Source: Tritrichomonas musculus
Taxonomy: Eukaryota; Parabasalia; Tritrichomonadida; Tritrichomonadidae
Reading direction: 5' to 3'
Length of the DNA: 64,000 bases
Assembly (NCBI GenBank): GCA_039105265.1
Contig: JAPFFF010000007.1
Location: forward strand, 4,588,001 to 4,652,000
Shown: piece after piece, positions 63,717-64,000 of the stretch
Layout of the letters: each line of letters opens with the position of its first letter
Numbering within the stretch: position 1 is the stretch's first letter
Translations under genes and position numbers: made by a program
The notes under the pieces: generated by a model
Databases searched by the model: none
Told to the model about the DNA's origin: nothing
The model's input: only the letters and a program-made list of their open reading frames with translations

Positions 63717-64000
63717 AAATTAATCTAATCGCCGTTCACCAAATTCTTGGAAGTCATGTTTTCTCGTATTGTTATTAAGAATATATCGAATACACCAGCT
63801 GTTTCAACGAGGCACTTCTTAATAAGCATTATGACCAAATAAGCTCTTAACACACTTCATATCTTCTGGATGTTTGAAAAAAAAAAAAAAAAAAAGAATG
63901 CATGACCATGATATCTGCCATTCTCACAAGTATCCTCGCATGTTCATAGATAAGTGGAGTTATCTGGCAGCTCTTTAGAGTATTCATGTGTCCAGATTGT
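63717..64000. other. Right edge, probable further coding remnants
   Basis: On the minus strand, short coding-like runs (KHDFQEFGERR, CEDTCENGRYHGHAF) occur in frames broken by a poly-A/T tract (63879..63895) and stops. Too short and broken to assign. Confidence 0.3.

Overview
The window looks like nuclear DNA of an AT-rich protist, most likely a parabasalid (trichomonad such as Trichomonas or Tritrichomonas). The evidence is a Maverick/Polinton with trichomonad-type genes, BspA-like leucine-rich-repeat genes, a mariner with a D,D34D transposase, MULE and other DDE transposase relics, and a very large M60-type surface protein. The species is an inference. Long reading frames use the standard code, except for a possible anomaly at the extreme right end.

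About half the window is a stack of nested mobile elements whose order can be read from target-site duplications. (1) The oldest layer, here called R1 (about 2.3-6.5 kb, continuing at 36.35 kb), is a decayed element with a putative replication protein, two copies of an accessory domain and a small gene. (2) A Maverick, Mav2 (6545..36339), inserted into that small gene with a 6-bp duplication TTGGGT. Only its termini and the first two fifths or so of its polymerase gene remain. (3) A second, apparently intact Maverick, Mav1 (7493..29946, 22.5 kb, 264-bp inverted repeats), inserted into Mav2's polymerase gene with the duplication ATGAAT. (4) Most of Mav2's interior is replaced by R2 (31619..36179), a 4.6-kb element with about 303-328 bp inverted repeats. 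Each repeat carries a 12-bp iteron-like array. R2 encodes a relative of the R1 replication protein fused to the accessory domain, plus three small genes.

Mav1 has a viral gene set: a large protein-primed DNA polymerase B with a possible cysteine-protease-like N-terminal region and an embedded HNH motif, a KilA-N protein, an HNH nuclease, a packaging ATPase, a double jelly-roll-type major capsid protein, a retroviral-type integrase, a candidate minor capsid protein, a large virion-type protein, a fibre-like protein and several small proteins. This should suffice for protein-primed replication, capsid assembly, DNA packaging and integration.

Short perfect hairpins, many with 3-nt loops, are scattered through Mav1, the Mav2 terminus and R2. 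They sit both inside genes and between them, and behave like a small insertion module. I saw none in the flanking chromosome.

Right of the stack lie a decayed surface-protein gene, a 240-bp MITE, the 2796-residue M60 surface protein (minus strand), long AT-rich gaps with palindromic repeats, a small gene, a broken MULE transposase, and a BspA-like gene interrupted by a mariner that is itself interrupted by a 1.1-kb TIR element. Beyond these are a frameshifted DDE transposase and a decayed virus- or plasmid-like gene cluster with a NUMOD4/HNH nuclease at the right edge.
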